DNA from: Cristatella mucedo
Taxonomy: Eukaryota; Bryozoa; Phylactolaemata; Cristatellidae
Length of the DNA stretch: 64,000 nucleotides
Direction of reading: 5' to 3'
Assembly (NCBI GenBank): GCA_009760855.2
Contig: WPIO01000259.1
Coordinates: 1-64,000 of the forward strand
A program made the position numbers and the translations under genes. Shown piece by piece: positions 34,645 through 46,469 of this stretch (position 1 is the first letter of the stretch; each line of letters begins with the position of its first letter). A model generated the notes under the pieces. It made no database searches and had not been told where the DNA came from. It worked only from the letters and a program-made list of their open reading frames with translations.

Positions 34645-35608
34645 ATATTAATAACAATAATGCACTTGATAAAACGGCCTCAGAGACCTCAATCTCTTTG
34701 TAGGCGCTTTACATTTGCTGCAAAGGGAAGCGCGATTGAATAGTGAGTAAAATCATCCTTGATAAACAAACAAAATTAATAACATGGTTTAGGGGTGACA
34801 TGCACAGGGTCAGCATGCAAATGTGATTAGTGGCAGCATGCACAGTGTCAGCACGCATAAGCACATCAAGGACGAATCACAGGGACCCACTAAATGCTAT
34901 CCTAAATAGATGCGTATTTAGGTTCTTTTTAAATGTGGTCACGTCATGGGATGTTCTGATGCAAGGCGTGAGGAAGTTCCAGGATTTGGGAGCATACGAA
35001 CTAAATGTACGTTCACCAAAGGATTTGAGATCTGTACGAGGTATTGATAAACTGTTGGATTCCGAGAAGCGGGTGGTACGATGCTCGGCCTGGTGGGGGA
35101 GTAGATCTGGTGCCAAAGAATGAAGTACCCTAAAAGTGAGCGATAAGACCTTAAAGTCGATACGTTGCTTGACTGGGAGCTAGTGCAGGTCGGCGAGAAG
35201 TGGTGTGATGTGGCAACTGCGACGCTCAGGACAGACAAGCCTAGCTGTGGAGTTTTGCACCAGCTGTAATCGCCTGATTGCACATGCCAGTAGGTCAGCA
35301 AGCAGTGAGTTACAGAAGTCAAGACGGGATGTCACAAATTCATGGACCAACTTCGTTGTGGTATCCTTTTCTAGATAAGCCCGAATTTTAGCAATGTTAT
35401 GTAACTGAAAGTAGGCAGACTTGACCGTGGAGCTGATATGGTCGTCTAATGAGAGGTCACTTTGCAACATGACCCCTAGATTTCGAGCTGATTCCACGGA
35501 GATATGCTGGCAGAGCAAAGTTCGAGCGTCAGCCTTTCCAATTTCTGAATCGCACTGGGTTTGTCCATAAATAGTAAGTTAGTTTTATCATCGTTTAGTT
35601 TTAGAAAA
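34645..35608 (-). mobile_element. LINE L-A, 5' truncated
   Basis: Imperfect (AAT)n, stem-loop and 3' untranslated region, then C-terminal ORF pieces (FSSYAPKSWNFLTPC, THLFRIAFSGSL; AYFQLHNIAKIRAYL; SRLDFCNSLLADL). It ends near LKLNDDKTNLL at 35608, where an L-B fragment begins. Confidence 0.85.
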
Positions 35609-36080
35609 TCAGTCCTGAGCTGCTACTTTCATGCTACTCACTACCTCAACTGCTCTCCTGACTCTGCCACGCTTCCCACTTTGTCTTTGTTGCGTGAGAC
35701 CAAGTCTGTTGGCTACCGAATATGTACCAAAAGCCGCTTAGGCTGTGAGTGGGCTATACAAAACTCTCCTGCGTAACACCCACATGGCATGAGTCAAAAT
35801 ATTGGTAGGTACGATGCCTGACATGGTAAGGAAGTAGTTCAGATAGGTAGGCCTGGACTTGTAGGTAGCATCTGCAAATGAGAACTGAGCGACCGAGATA
35901 GTCAGCTCGAATATATATAGTTATACTTCCCACTTTCACTTTATTGCGTGAGAAGAAGTCTGCTGGCTACTGAATTCATACCGAAAGCTGCTTAGGCTAT
36001 GAGTTCTCTACACAGAATTCTCCTGCGTAACACCCACATAGTCGTTATGGCTTTGTAGAGTTGCAGATGTTGTGAGCGTC
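35609..36080 (+). mobile_element. Two L-B 3' ends around an inverted LINE scrap
   Basis: Bases 35609-35786 and 35925-36080 each carry the L-B end (CTTCCCACTTT ... GTGAGAC/GAAGTCTG ... CTGCGTAACACCCACAT). Between them, 35790-35925 is a minus-strand scrap of a diverged LINE C-terminus (AYLSELLPYHVRHRT). Confidence 0.75.
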
Positions 36081-36956
36081 ACGTGAAAATTCAAAATTAA
36101 ATTCAAAGTTAAATTTTGAACAAAAAAGAAAATTGAATGTGAAATTTGAAAAAATTCAATTTCGTGCATGACATTTGAAGATCGGACTTTTAACTTTCAT
36201 GGACTTGCTCGAACCGAATGCCAGAACATTTCGTGAACAAATGTATAAATTTGAAATTGCATATTTTTGTGCCAAGCGGTGACTATAACGCCAGCTATGA
36301 TTGGCAGCTGGCTGAATTGACTAATGTTTTGGCTGAACTGTCGTAGTTATTCTATGTGTGCATGGTTGCGCTGAAACTGTGAAATTTTAAAATGGGCAAA
36401 ACGTAAATGAGCAATGCGTAAACGTGCTATTTAAAAAAGTTTAAATTACTGAAAATTTGCACGCTATTATTTACCAATGGGTGCGTTTACTGTTTAGCAC
36501 CTGTATACGACCTATATAAAGATTTATCCATCTTGAAGAGCAATGCAAATCTCATATTGCTATTGCTATTATTACCTCAAGGCCTGGTTATGTCCCCCGG
36601 TTGTGGCTATTTTGAACCTGAGAATGGAAGGGTAACTGCAGTGTCTTACTGATTTTACCATTAACGGCAAAGTAATGGACCTGACAGTGGCTGCAGTTTT
36701 GCTCGCTGGGGGTATGGTATGGGTAGGGGAGGGGGCAGTCTGTACCCGTTCCTTCAGCTATAACCTACACCTTGCAGCCCCTCTTGATCTCTTTGCCCAA
36801 TCCGTACGCCCAAATGCTTCTAAATCCATCAACTATGCCCGAGCCATGCACGAACCATGCACGAACGTTATGAGGCGGCGCGCTTTTCTCTCGTCACGAT
36901 GTCGCATCGCTTTTGCATTAGTCTAGCCAATTTAATATTTTTCTATTCTTTCCTAG
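36081..36956. other. AT-rich flank upstream of the Mab-21 exon
   Basis: Bases 36090-36175 are made of AAATTCAAA/AATTTGAA-type words. From 36680 the sequence is mixed. The last part ends in a strong acceptor (TTTTTCTATTCTTTCCTAG, 36938-36956), so an upstream exon is expected but was not identified. Confidence 0.45.
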
Positions 36957-38073
36957 ATTTCACGTACGCATCCGGAACTTCGGTTGGCAGCCATGCTTGC
37001 CGGAAGTACGCAGGAAGGCCTCGGAGATACCTTGCAGGGTATCCAGAACATTCACGAGCATTCGTCGATCTGCTGCGGCCGGAGACAAGACGTAGAGGAA
37101 GGACGATGCCAAGACTACGTCAAGCGTCCGTGCTTCAGTTCAGACATCGACGTCATGGTTTGGCCACTGTCTGACGCTGTCGGACCTACAGGCACCTTTG
37201 AGGCCGAGCCGATCGAGACGAGGCAGCCAGGATATGTGCGGCTGAAGCTGCGAAGGCATTCAGCCGAGACATTGACGTCATCATTGAGCGAATGCTTGGA
37301 CGACAGTGGCAGCTTCCTGTCAGCCGCCAAGGTCAAGCGCTTGCTTCGCACAGCACTTGCGAGCGCCGAGGGCGTGTTCTGCGGTCCGTCGGTGTCGGTA
37401 TGCTCGGAGGTGCACGGCGTTGCGATGCAGATGAAATGGGCCGAATCGTCGGCCATCGGCTTCTTTGAAACCGTCGCCATAGCTGATTTCACGTTCGCTC
37501 TGCGCGTTCCTGACTGGCCCGACTGCGCCAAGCTGTGGGCGTCGCGCTGCCGAAATTGGCCTTCAGCCGACGCAGTGTCGGAGATCGTTTCTTCGGGCTG
37601 TCACGTGGTCGCCTTCGACAAGGGCGTGGCCGCGGGCGATCAGAGCCTGTGGAGGCTGAGCTTCTCGAAGCCGGAACTCGCGCTAGCCAATGCCCTGCCG
37701 AAGGGCGCCAAGGACATGTACGTGGCGCTGAGGGCGCTCTTCAAGTGTCACATTCAGCCGTCGTGCCCTTTGCTCAGTAGCTACCATCTGAAAACCGCCG
37801 TGCTCTGGCAGATGGAAGACCTTCCGAGCGACTTCTTCAGCAGCCATCCTCGTGCAGCTGCGGCCGGACTCGTCCGCGTCCTCGGCCGCATGTACAGCAG
37901 TATCCACAGCGGAAGTATGCCTCATTACTTTGTGGAGGATCACAACATTCTTCCTGCTTTGAGCAAGGATGAAATTAAAGCAGCCAAAGACGCACTATTG
38001 GACGCGTCATACTACGCCAGTCTCCATCTAGAGAATCTGAGGGCTGATGAGACTTTTTACATGCCTGCCAACG
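36957..38073 (+). CDS. Mab-21/cGAS-like nucleotidyltransferase, main exon
   Basis: An exon of about 372 codons between an acceptor at 36956 and a donor (AACG/GTAAGG) at 38073; if the donor is not used the frame ends at 38141. From an in-frame TTG at 36984 the nucleotidyltransferase fold shows the G-S motif AGSTQEG (residues 6-12), the acidic pair in SSDIDVMVW (Asp54, Asp56) and the third acid in AIADFTFALR (Asp168). The Mab-21 C-terminal helical domain follows with LWRLSFSKPE, LSSYHLKTAVLWQ and MPHYFVEDHNILP. This family includes cGAS and animal cGAS-like receptors that make cyclic dinucleotides on sensing nucleic acid, and developmental Mab-21 proteins without known catalysis. Retained acids favour an active enzyme; ligand and product cannot be inferred. 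The N-terminal helix and initiation codon are missing here. Confidence 0.8.
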
Positions 38074-38490
38074 GTAAGGGTTTTGTACCTGCCTGTCTGA
38101 CAACCGCGAGGGCTTTGCACTTAGCTGCCTGCCAACCATAAGGGCTGTTTTGTAGAATTTATTGACTGGATTTTCTCGTAGCTAGTGAGCTATCACTGAA
38201 AGCTCAAGTTTCTTTTGTATGAGTATGTGACCACTAGCCTTCGTGTCATGCAAAAAATGACAAACCGCAAGCGATAAGCTGAGTCAGCACGAAATTGTAA
38301 GAAGTAGGAATTAGAAACGTACGGCTGTCTATAACACGGCTGAAAACGATCTACCAGATTTGCCAGCGGTAGCCAAACGTCGTAATTGCAAAAGAATTGC
38401 CAAAGTGAGCTGCACATTATGGGAACTGCAGAGCCAGAGTTTCTTTTGTCTCTCCGATTGCCTTCAAGTTTTTCCTTCATAAACAGGACA
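38074..38490. other. 3' flank or intron of the Mab-21 gene
   Basis: Nothing recognised apart from the remaining open codons to 38141. The 22-base minisatellite follows. Confidence 0.4.
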
Positions 38491-38492
38491 CG

Positions 38493-38677
38493 AAAGGAAA
38501 CTAGGAAGGAGGCCGGAAGGAAGCTAAGAGGGAGGCCGGAAGGAAGCTAAGAGGGAGGCCGGAAGGAAGCTAAGAGGGAGGCCGGAAGGAAGCTAAGAAG
38601 GAGGCCGGAAGGAAGCTAAGAGAGAGGCCGGAAAGAAGCTAAGAGGGAGGCCGGAAGGAAGCTAAGAGGGAGGCCGG
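38493..38677 (+). repeat. 22-bp minisatellite, main block
   Basis: Eight to nine copies of GGAAGCTAAGAGGGAGGCCG with few changes. The same unit returns at 39003-39085. Confidence 0.9.
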
Positions 38678-39002
38678 GAAGTGTAGTTCGTATGTATGTA
38701 TTATATGCAGGCTCCTGATAAGCCACTGGTGAGCTGTTAGAAGCACCGCTGAGAGGGGCCGGTGCACAACTGTGGTCCGCCTTTGATGTGGCATGGAATA
38801 GCTCTGGCCAGATAGTGGATTCACCATTAGGGTCGGCCGGTGCACAGTTGTGGTCGATGAATCATCGGAGTCGACGTGGGGGGGACTGGGGAGTCGTGCT
38901 AGAGCAGGGGCTGAGCGGAGCCGTGCGCTCGAGGGCTCCGTGTGTTGGGAATAAACTGTCGGTGTCGGGCATCGGCTGGCTCTCTGCTGTGCGACCAAAC
39001 TA

Positions 39003-39085
39003 CAGGAAGGAAGCTAAGAGGAAGGCCGGAAGAAAGCTAAGAGGGAGGCCGGAAGGAAGCTAAGAGGGAGGCCGGAAGGAGGCTT
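39003..39085 (+). repeat. 22-bp minisatellite, second block
   Basis: Three to four copies of the 38493-38677 unit, separated from it by 325 unrelated bases. Confidence 0.9.
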
Positions 39086-39269
39086 GAAGGAGCTAACCCG
39101 CGGCAGGCTTCTTGTATCAAAGTTAGAGTTTTCCCTCGTATCAGGCAATTAACCAGTGACATCGCAGCTCCTTTAGCTATGTATACACATGCCTGAAATT
39201 TTTGGATGTAAATGCCAACATATTGCCGCATTCTCTGATAGTTATAATTGGTGCTAAATTAAGGGTTCG

Positions 39270-41780
39270 ACGAATTACAGCAATCCACCACAATCCACTC
39301 TAATTAGGCTAGCAATGACCAGATGTAAGCAGTGCCGAGCTCAAATTGTTCGCTGATATTGTAGTACACGTTCAAATTTATCTGTCCACAAAATTTCACA
39401 TCAGTGCGTGCATGCGCACTTACGCAAATGAGCTTTGGCGCCGGACGCCTATACCGAAATCCACCATAAACCACCACAATCCACCTCAATCCATTCTAGT
39501 TCCCGTCAAGTCCACCACAAATCAGCTTCGCACAAAAAAGTTTGAAGTATTCCAAAAAGTTTAGAATATCAAACTAGGCTACACGTACAACGTACCCAGA
39601 ACATTTTTCGCGATTCCACTCACGCGTTCTCACGAAGTCCACTGAAACAAGATGCAGTGGACCAGGCCAATACCAAAATCCGCTGCAATCCACCACAATC
39701 CATTGCATTCCAACATGCAACGAAAGTTAATGATCGAAAGGTTCCTTTTTTGATTGCAAATGACAGCACACTCTGCGACAATTGCATTAAAAAAGTTTCA
39801 CTGCATCGGCATGGCCGTTCTCGAGCAGTGCCCTGCAATCGACCTCAGTAGCCCGGGCCAATACGCCAATCCACTTCAATCTACAGAATCCACCGCATAA
39901 AAAAATCGAAATACATTGCACCGAGCTCCAGCATTTATTGAATATTAAATTGCCCCGTGTTGTGTGTACAGCCATGTAAAATAAAAAAAATTTGTGCCAC
40001 CTCTCATTGTGGCCATGGGCGGCCATCGCCTGAAATGACCTGGAAAACAAATTAACCCAATCAACTCTATTCCACGGCAAATCATCCTCAAATCGCCATC
40101 TTGAAGCTCTAATTGACATTGCATACAGGACTAGACTCAGTTCAAAGTGCATCCACAAAATTTCGTTCCATTGTGCCAACACGTTCTCGTGCAATGAAGT
40201 GCAATCGACTGCAACGACCCGGTCCCATACGCAATCCACCGAAATCCGATTCAATCTGCCACACAGCGACCAGAACGCGTACACTAGAAGCTCTAATTTT
40301 AATTGCACGCTGCTCTACTCTTTAGTTATTGTGTTCTCGCATAACTTCACTCTAATTGACTCCGCCATTCTGCAGTAATGCACTGCAATCGACTGCAACT
40401 GCCCGGCCAGTACGTCAATGTACCAAAACCCGTCGAAAAACGACCAGAGTACGCACAATTTAAGCTCTAATAGTGATTGAACGTTGCTCTAATTTTTGGT
40501 TATTGTATAATCCCACAATTTCACTACAGTCTTCTCGATCATTCGGCAGCAAGGCACTGCAATTGTCTACAATGGTCCGGGCCAATACCTCAATTACAGC
40601 AATCTGATTTACAGCAATCTTTACAGCAATCTGATGCAAAATGCCCTGAAATCTGTTTTGAAATGCTTTGATTTTTAATGCATGTTACAAAGCACACTGG
40701 TTAAAGTCAACCACATTTTTTTAAGCAATCGCGCTTGTACAATCTTGGGCAATGCATGGTAATCTATGGCAACGGCTCGGCCTGAAGCAGCAATCCACTA
40801 CAATCCGTGGCAAGCAGACACTAAATTGGCTGTAAGAAACACCGATTATTCTTGCATTTCACATTTATTTGTACTAAAAATAAAATTCTACGACTTTCAA
40901 GCTACCGTGCACGTTAATTGTCAACAGAAATTGCAGGGACTAATACCGAAATCCGTGGCAAATCGACGACTAATCTGCTGCACGTAGCTCAAATTCTCCT
41001 TCCACGTAACATCTCACAGCGTGCGCACATACTTTCAATCTTTTCAACCAGCTCTGACCGTTAAATCTTGGTCAATGCATGGCAACAGACGGCAATGGCC
41101 CGAGCAAAAACGGCAATGCCTTGTGATCCACCGCAAATCACTGGAAAATGACTGGGCCAAGATCAAATATAGCTTATCTGTCACAGCCCACTGTGTTGAA
41201 AATGCAATCCAATCCGTTCGACCAATCGCGAACGTACGATCGCGAGCAATGCACGGCAATCGACAGCAATTTTTTCCCCAATTCCCGGCGAATTGAAGAG
41301 AAGCGGGCAGTGCGGAAGCCTCAATTGTCATTACATATAACATTCCATTGCGTCCAAAGTAAAACCGTGGAACTTTCAAGATACTTTGTTTGTTAACTGT
41401 CAGCAATGCACGGCAATCAACAGCAATGGTAGGGGCCGATAGCGAAATCGGTAGAAAATTGACAAGATTGGTTGCAATAAACTGAAAATCTCATTCCATA
41501 TAACATGTACCTATGTGCACGCATAGTTTTCACCCATGGTACGCGTTCAATCGAGGGTAACCCTCGGCAATCGACGGCAAAGACCCGGTAAATACGCCAA
41601 TCCATAACGGACAGTTGCAAGTGCACCGACAGTTGCTGAGAGAAGCTCCAATTTTTCTTGCGTATTGCACTGCACAGCATTAAAAGTGTAGCCACATCCT
41701 TTTGTACCATCAACAAAGGCACAATCGGCGGCAATGGCCCCTGCAGACGAGTTTCGGGCGACTTTAATGGCGACTGCACT
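39270..41780 (+). repeat. Old diverged tandem satellite, about 160-190 bp unit
   Basis: A core of the form CAATGCACTGCAATCGACTG followed by CAATGGCCCGG and AATACGCAATCCACC recurs near 39833, 40195, 40383, 40556, 40755, 40930, 41077, 41250, 41410, 41573 and 41735, that is every 150-200 bases, with one double step. Between cores, weaker shared words (AAGCTCTAATTTTAATTG, TCTAATTTTTGGTTATTGT) also recur. Short frames over it are incidental. Divergence is high, so it is probably an ancient array. Confidence 0.7.
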
Positions 41781-41924
41781 GGTCGCAGGCGATGCAGGCG
41801 GGAAGCTTACAAACCGAGGTGTAGCAGTCGTGTGAGCCGCTCTGGAGCAGAAGAGAATTGGACAGAAGAGAATGTGTGTTTGGGTATGTGTGTGCTAGCG
41901 TGCGCTCGTGTGTGTCTGTGTGAG

Positions 41925-42031
<107 letters not shown>

Positions 42032-42794
42032 AACGAGACCTGTTAACCTTTCACTATTAAATCGTGCTTGGTGAGCCAATACGGATGGATTGCTGTGGTT
42101 ACTGAGCTGAGCTCGCAGAGCTCGTACCTCGGGCTGAGTGGTTTGAGTCCGGCTGGGGCTGATCACAATGGCTGCGAGGCCACGCCCACAGCCACAGCCA
42201 GTCATCGGCCATCACCTAGTCCGACTCAGGTCGCTTTGCGCTTCCGTTAACCTACCTCAAATCCTTTGAAGTGATGACCTTAAGTTAATACCACCTTGCT
42301 AGTAAGTTCCAGTCTGGCTTTAGAACTAATCACTCCACAGAGTCAGCATTGCTTAGGGTATACAACGACCTACTTAGGAATGCAGATATGGATAGAGTGT
42401 CTCTGCTTGTTTTGCTCGATCTTTTGGCAGCTATTGATACTATCGATCACGAAGTTCTAGAACGCCTCTCATCTCGCCTGGGCATCACTGGCATTGCTCT
42501 GCAGGGGTTCAGGTCCTATCTCAGTGGGAGACTCCAGAGACTTGACGTGAATGGACAAAAATCATTCACGGTACCTCTGAACTATGAGGTACCTCAGAGC
42601 TCAGTGCTAGGTCCGGTTCTTTTCATAGTTTATACTCTCCCTCTTGCTGATTTGACTGCCAAGCACAATCTAGCTTTCACATCTATGCAGATGACACTCA
42701 GTTGCACCTTTGCTTTGACCCTTCCCAGCCTTTGAGCACCTATTAATTCTCTCAACTCACTTGCTGCATGCATTAATGACATCCGCACATGGAT

Positions 42795-43096
42795 GTAATG
42801 TAATGTAATGTAATTTAATGTAATGTATCTCCGTCAGTAGCTCCACAAAGTCATAAAGACCATGTAGGCGTTACGCAGGAGAGTTTAGTATAGCGCACTC
42901 ACAGCCTAAGCGGCTTTCGGTACGCATTCGGTAGCCAACAGACTTCGTCTCACGCAACAAAGAGAAAGTAGGAAGCATAGCAGAGTTAGGAGAGCGGTTG
43001 AGGTAGTGAGTAGCATAGAAGTAGCAGTTCAGGACCGCTGAAAAAGATGTGCCATAGTCGGCAGTTGGAGAGTAGATGTCGTTGCGTAAGAATCAC
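42795..43096 (-). mobile_element. L-B 3' end inserted in L-A
   Basis: Starts with (TAATG)n, the complement of the L-B (TTACA)n tail, then ATCTCCGTCAGTAGCTCCAC and the inverted L-B end through GGCAGTTGGAGAGTAG, ending at GCGTAAGAA. Confidence 0.85.
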
Positions 43097-43340
43097 ATTT
43101 TTTTAAATTAAACGATGATAAAACTAACTTACTAGTTATGGGCAAGCTCAGCGTGATTCAGAAATTTGGAAAGGCTGTCGCTCAAAATTGGCTCTGCCAG
43201 CATGTCTCCTGTTGAATAACCTCGAAATCTAGGTGTCATGTTCCAAATCTATCTCTCGTTAGACGACCACATCAGCTCCTAAGTCAAATCTGCCTACTTT
43301 CAGCTACATAAAATTACTAAAATTTGGGCTTGTCTAGATA

Positions 43341-43424
43341 CTTTGCAGCAAATGTAAAGCGCCTAGAAAGAGATTAAGTTCTCTGAGGGCGCTTTATCAA
43401 GTGCAATATTATTATTATTATTAT
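43341..43424 (+). mobile_element. 84-base L-A solo tail with target duplication
   Basis: CTTTGCAGCAAATG, the complete stem-loop and (ATT)n, flanked by TAGATA at 43335-43340 and 43425-43430. Removing it restores the L-A sequence around CTTGTCTAGATAAAAATACC. Confidence 0.9.
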
Positions 43425-44179
43425 TAGATAAAAATACCACGTCTAAGTTGGTCCATGCATTTGTGACATCCCGTCTCGACTTCTGCTACTCACTGCTTAC
43501 TGGCCTACCGGCATGTGCGATCAGGCAATTGCAGCTGGTGCAAAACTCTGCAGCTAGGCTTGTCTGTCATGAGCGTCGCAGTTGCCACATCAAACCACTT
43601 CTCGCCGACCTGCACTGGCTACCAGTCAAGCGACGGATTGACTTCAAGGTTTTGTCGCTCACTCTTAGATCACTTTATTCTTTGGCTCCAGCCTATCTCT
43701 CAGATTTACTCGCCCATCAGGCCAAGCATCCCACCACCCGCTTTTCAGAATCAAACAGTCTACAAATTCCTCGTACAAACCTCAAATTCTGTGGAGACTG
43801 TGCAGTTTGTTCGTATGCTTCCCAAGCCTGGAACTCCCTCCCGACTTGAGTCAGAACATCCCCTGACCTGACCACATTTAAAAAGAACTTAAAAGAACCT
43901 ATTTAGGACAGCATTTAGTGGGTCACTATGATTCGTCCTTGATGTGCTTATGCGTGCTGACACTGTGCACGCTGCCGCTAACCACATTTGCATGCCGACC
44001 CTGTGCATATCACCCCTAACCATGATATTCATGCTGCTTGTTTATCAAGCATGATGTTACTCACCATTCAATTGCATTTCTCTTTGCAGCAAATGTAAAG
44101 CGCCTAGAAAGAGATTGAGGTCGCCGATGGTGGTTTATCAAGTTAAATGTCATTTTTATTATTATAGTATCATATTATT

Positions 44180-44780
44180 AACTTTGCCTTAATTTAGGCT
44201 GACTTCATGACATTCCAAGACTCAAAAAAAGTAGGCACTTTACAGGTGTATAGAAAGCATTACAAAATTACTGATGGTAGCATCAGCAAGCAGCAGTCAT
44301 GAAATAAGCAAGCACATGCTTAAAAAGGACGTATTTAACAGGACTTAGCAAATGCTGTAATAAACAGGTGCTTTTTAAGCTTCTTTTTAAATTTCTAATT
44401 AATTGACATGCTTTCTTTGCAGCGCGTAATAAAAGTTGTTCACACCCGATCGACGTCACGATATCTCGTGACCTGACGACTTTTAAAAAGAAGCTCAAAA
44501 CGTAGGTGTTTAACACGGCGTTGCTGGGTCCATTAGATTCGTACTTTGTGTGCTTATGCATGCTGACACCTGTGCATACTATCACTGGTCATAATTTACA
44601 TTGTGACTCTGTGTATGTTACTTCTATCCATATTGTGCTTATTGGAGTTTTGCATGTTAGCACTGATCATTTGATCATGCTTCCTTTACAGCAAATTTCC
44701 TGCTTACGAATAGATGATTGAGTTCTCTGAAGCAGCAATACAGTCTCATTTTATTGTTATAATTATTATCAGCCAAGAAT
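44180..44780 (+). mobile_element. Strongly diverged L-A-like 3' end
   Basis: GACGACTTTTAAAAAGAAGC, GTGTGCTTATGCATGCTGAC, CACTGATCATTTGATCATGC and CTTTACAGCAAATTTC follow in the L-A order, ending in (TTA)n. It is an old relative of the L-A group. Confidence 0.55.
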
Positions 44781-45760
44781 GATCGTAGGTCTCTAGCCCA
44801 CACGTCATGGCATACTCAAATGCCCTTCACTTTTTCAACACATGCAAGGCTTCTTAGCGCCAGATACGAATGATAATAATCGTATTCATACGTCATTTGC
44901 TTAGCACCCGAAGATAAATTAATCTCCACGCATTTGCTTTAAAAATCGCTGCAATACAATTATTATTACATGGGTTGGAAATGAAAATTATCAAGAATGC
45001 AATAGCAGATTAGTATAGCGCGTTATCGCCCCAGTATCCTAAAGCAAGCACGGATGCACTCATGGTACCGGTTAGTTAGAAACCTTGGGGTATTCAAATA
45101 AATTAATTGGATCTTGCACGGGTGCGCATGCAGTATCGCAGGAAAAACAGGAAAGTTAAGTGGCTCTAGAAAAAAGCTGGCAGAAACAAGAATTTCTTTA
45201 CGCGAGCCATGAAGTAAAATTGAATGAATTGAATGGAGCCAATTCATGGTTCGCAGTGATCTAATTATACGATTGGCTAATTCACGATCCACGGAAAGCG
45301 AGTTTCTAACTTTTCCCGTATAAAATCTGGAAGCTGCCAGAACATTTAGCGAGATATTGAGCAGCTCTGCTTTATCATCTCGTCGAGATATTCTCGCTAC
45401 AACCTACGCAATTGCGAAGCTGAAAGCTATTCGTAAGTACTTACCTGCGTAATTACGCAACCTCCCTATCGTGATTATAAGGTTCAATTTCAGGCCATCA
45501 ATGACATCTTATTCACGTCACTGGGCTCCAGCCCTGCGGAATATGTTAAGAATCTGAGAAGAGACTACGTTCTGTTGGCACGTTATTCAAAATGGCATAT
45601 ATTGCTGTCTCGTTGAATTCCTGCATGCGACCGTACTTTAAGCATTGGGACTGGTGCATCAATTCAATTCAAATTCAAAATAAATTCAAATCAATTCGGG
45701 TAGCTATTACCGCCGGCTAACTAGAGCACGGCTGACAGATGCAGGTTTTCCTGCAATTTT
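44781..45760. other. Intergenic with possible splice sites
   Basis: A perfect donor (TTCGTAAGTACTT near 45433) and an acceptor (TTCAATTTCAG near 45493) followed by an open stretch (about 45494-45610) are present, but the reading phases do not join, so no gene is called. Bases 45660-45700 are an AATTCAAAT-rich run. Confidence 0.3.
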
Positions 45761-45860
45761 CAGATCCGACGCTTATTACACTGCCCGACGAGCTCTGTGA
45801 GGAGGATAAGAAGAAGGAGACGCCGCGGAGCGTCATCTCGAGCAGCAGCTGAGGAATATA

Positions 45861-46135
45861 ATGAGTGACATACCAGACCTGAATGCTGAGCAGCCGGTGG
45901 TCGTTCCCGCTGAGCCTGTTTATGTTCACCTCTTAACCGGCAGGTTCGCAAAGCTGCCTTCGAACCTTGAATTGATGAACCAGGAACATGCAAAGGTAAG
46001 AGTTACAGACACGTGAAAGAGTGGCAGACTCTTCTCATTGAAACGCTTTCCCTCCAGAGTGATGCTGCATCAATTCCCAGCTTTTATTTCACTGTTGACA
46101 TAATCGGAAAGGTGGATTGTTGCCGACTTACCTAA
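45861..46135 (+). CDS. Candidate small two-exon gene
   Basis: The ATG at 45861 reads MSDIPDLNAEQPVVVPAEP and on to EHAK at 45995, followed by a donor (AAG/GTAAGA). An acceptor (CTTTCCCTCCAG, 46057) leads in phase to SDAASIPSFYFTVDIIGK and a stop at 46135; the intron would be 62 bases. A further donor (AAG/GTGGAT) could extend the gene. The same first exon, read from its acceptor near 45763 in another frame, ends a Glu/Lys-rich frame (LPDELCEEDKKKETPRSV) with a TGA just before the ATG. Family not recognised; moderate chance that this is not a gene. Confidence 0.3.
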
Positions 46136-46469
46136 GCGGAGCCTTTGCGCCCCCGGCTTATTGGAGGGGTTGCTTGTAAGTACTTGGCACTTCTGCTCAG
46201 CCCTGCTACGATTCGCTATAGTGGACCGGGTCAATGATTGATCCCTCATTGTTTGAAAATAGGCGTTGCTTTGCTAGTTAAAAGGTCTGCTGCGATACTT
46301 GGCTCACAGCATCCCAAGCTTTCATGGAGAGCGAACTGGCGCTCAGGCTGTCCCTGCTGGCCTCCGCTATATATTGCTCTCCAGGGCAGCACCGGATTAT
46401 TTTTTTGAGGTGTTACAGAGATACTTACCTGCATGCATACATGCATACTTGCAGACGTACGTAGAGGCA

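Larger units (their letters stand above)
42298..44165 (+). mobile_element. LINE L-A with two nested insertions
   Basis: Reverse-transcriptase coding from FQSGFRTNHSTESALLRVY (42305) through VSLLVLLDLLAAIDTIDH and YEVPQSSVLGPVLF to 42794; then an inverted L-B 3' end (42795-43096); L-A again (NDDKTNLLVMGK region) to 43340; an 84-base L-A tail (43341-43424); then SRLDFCYSLLTGLPACA, LHWLPVKRRIDF and LSDLLAHQAKH to the 3' untranslated region, stem-loop and tail near 44165. Several frameshifts and stops. Inactive. Confidence 0.85.
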
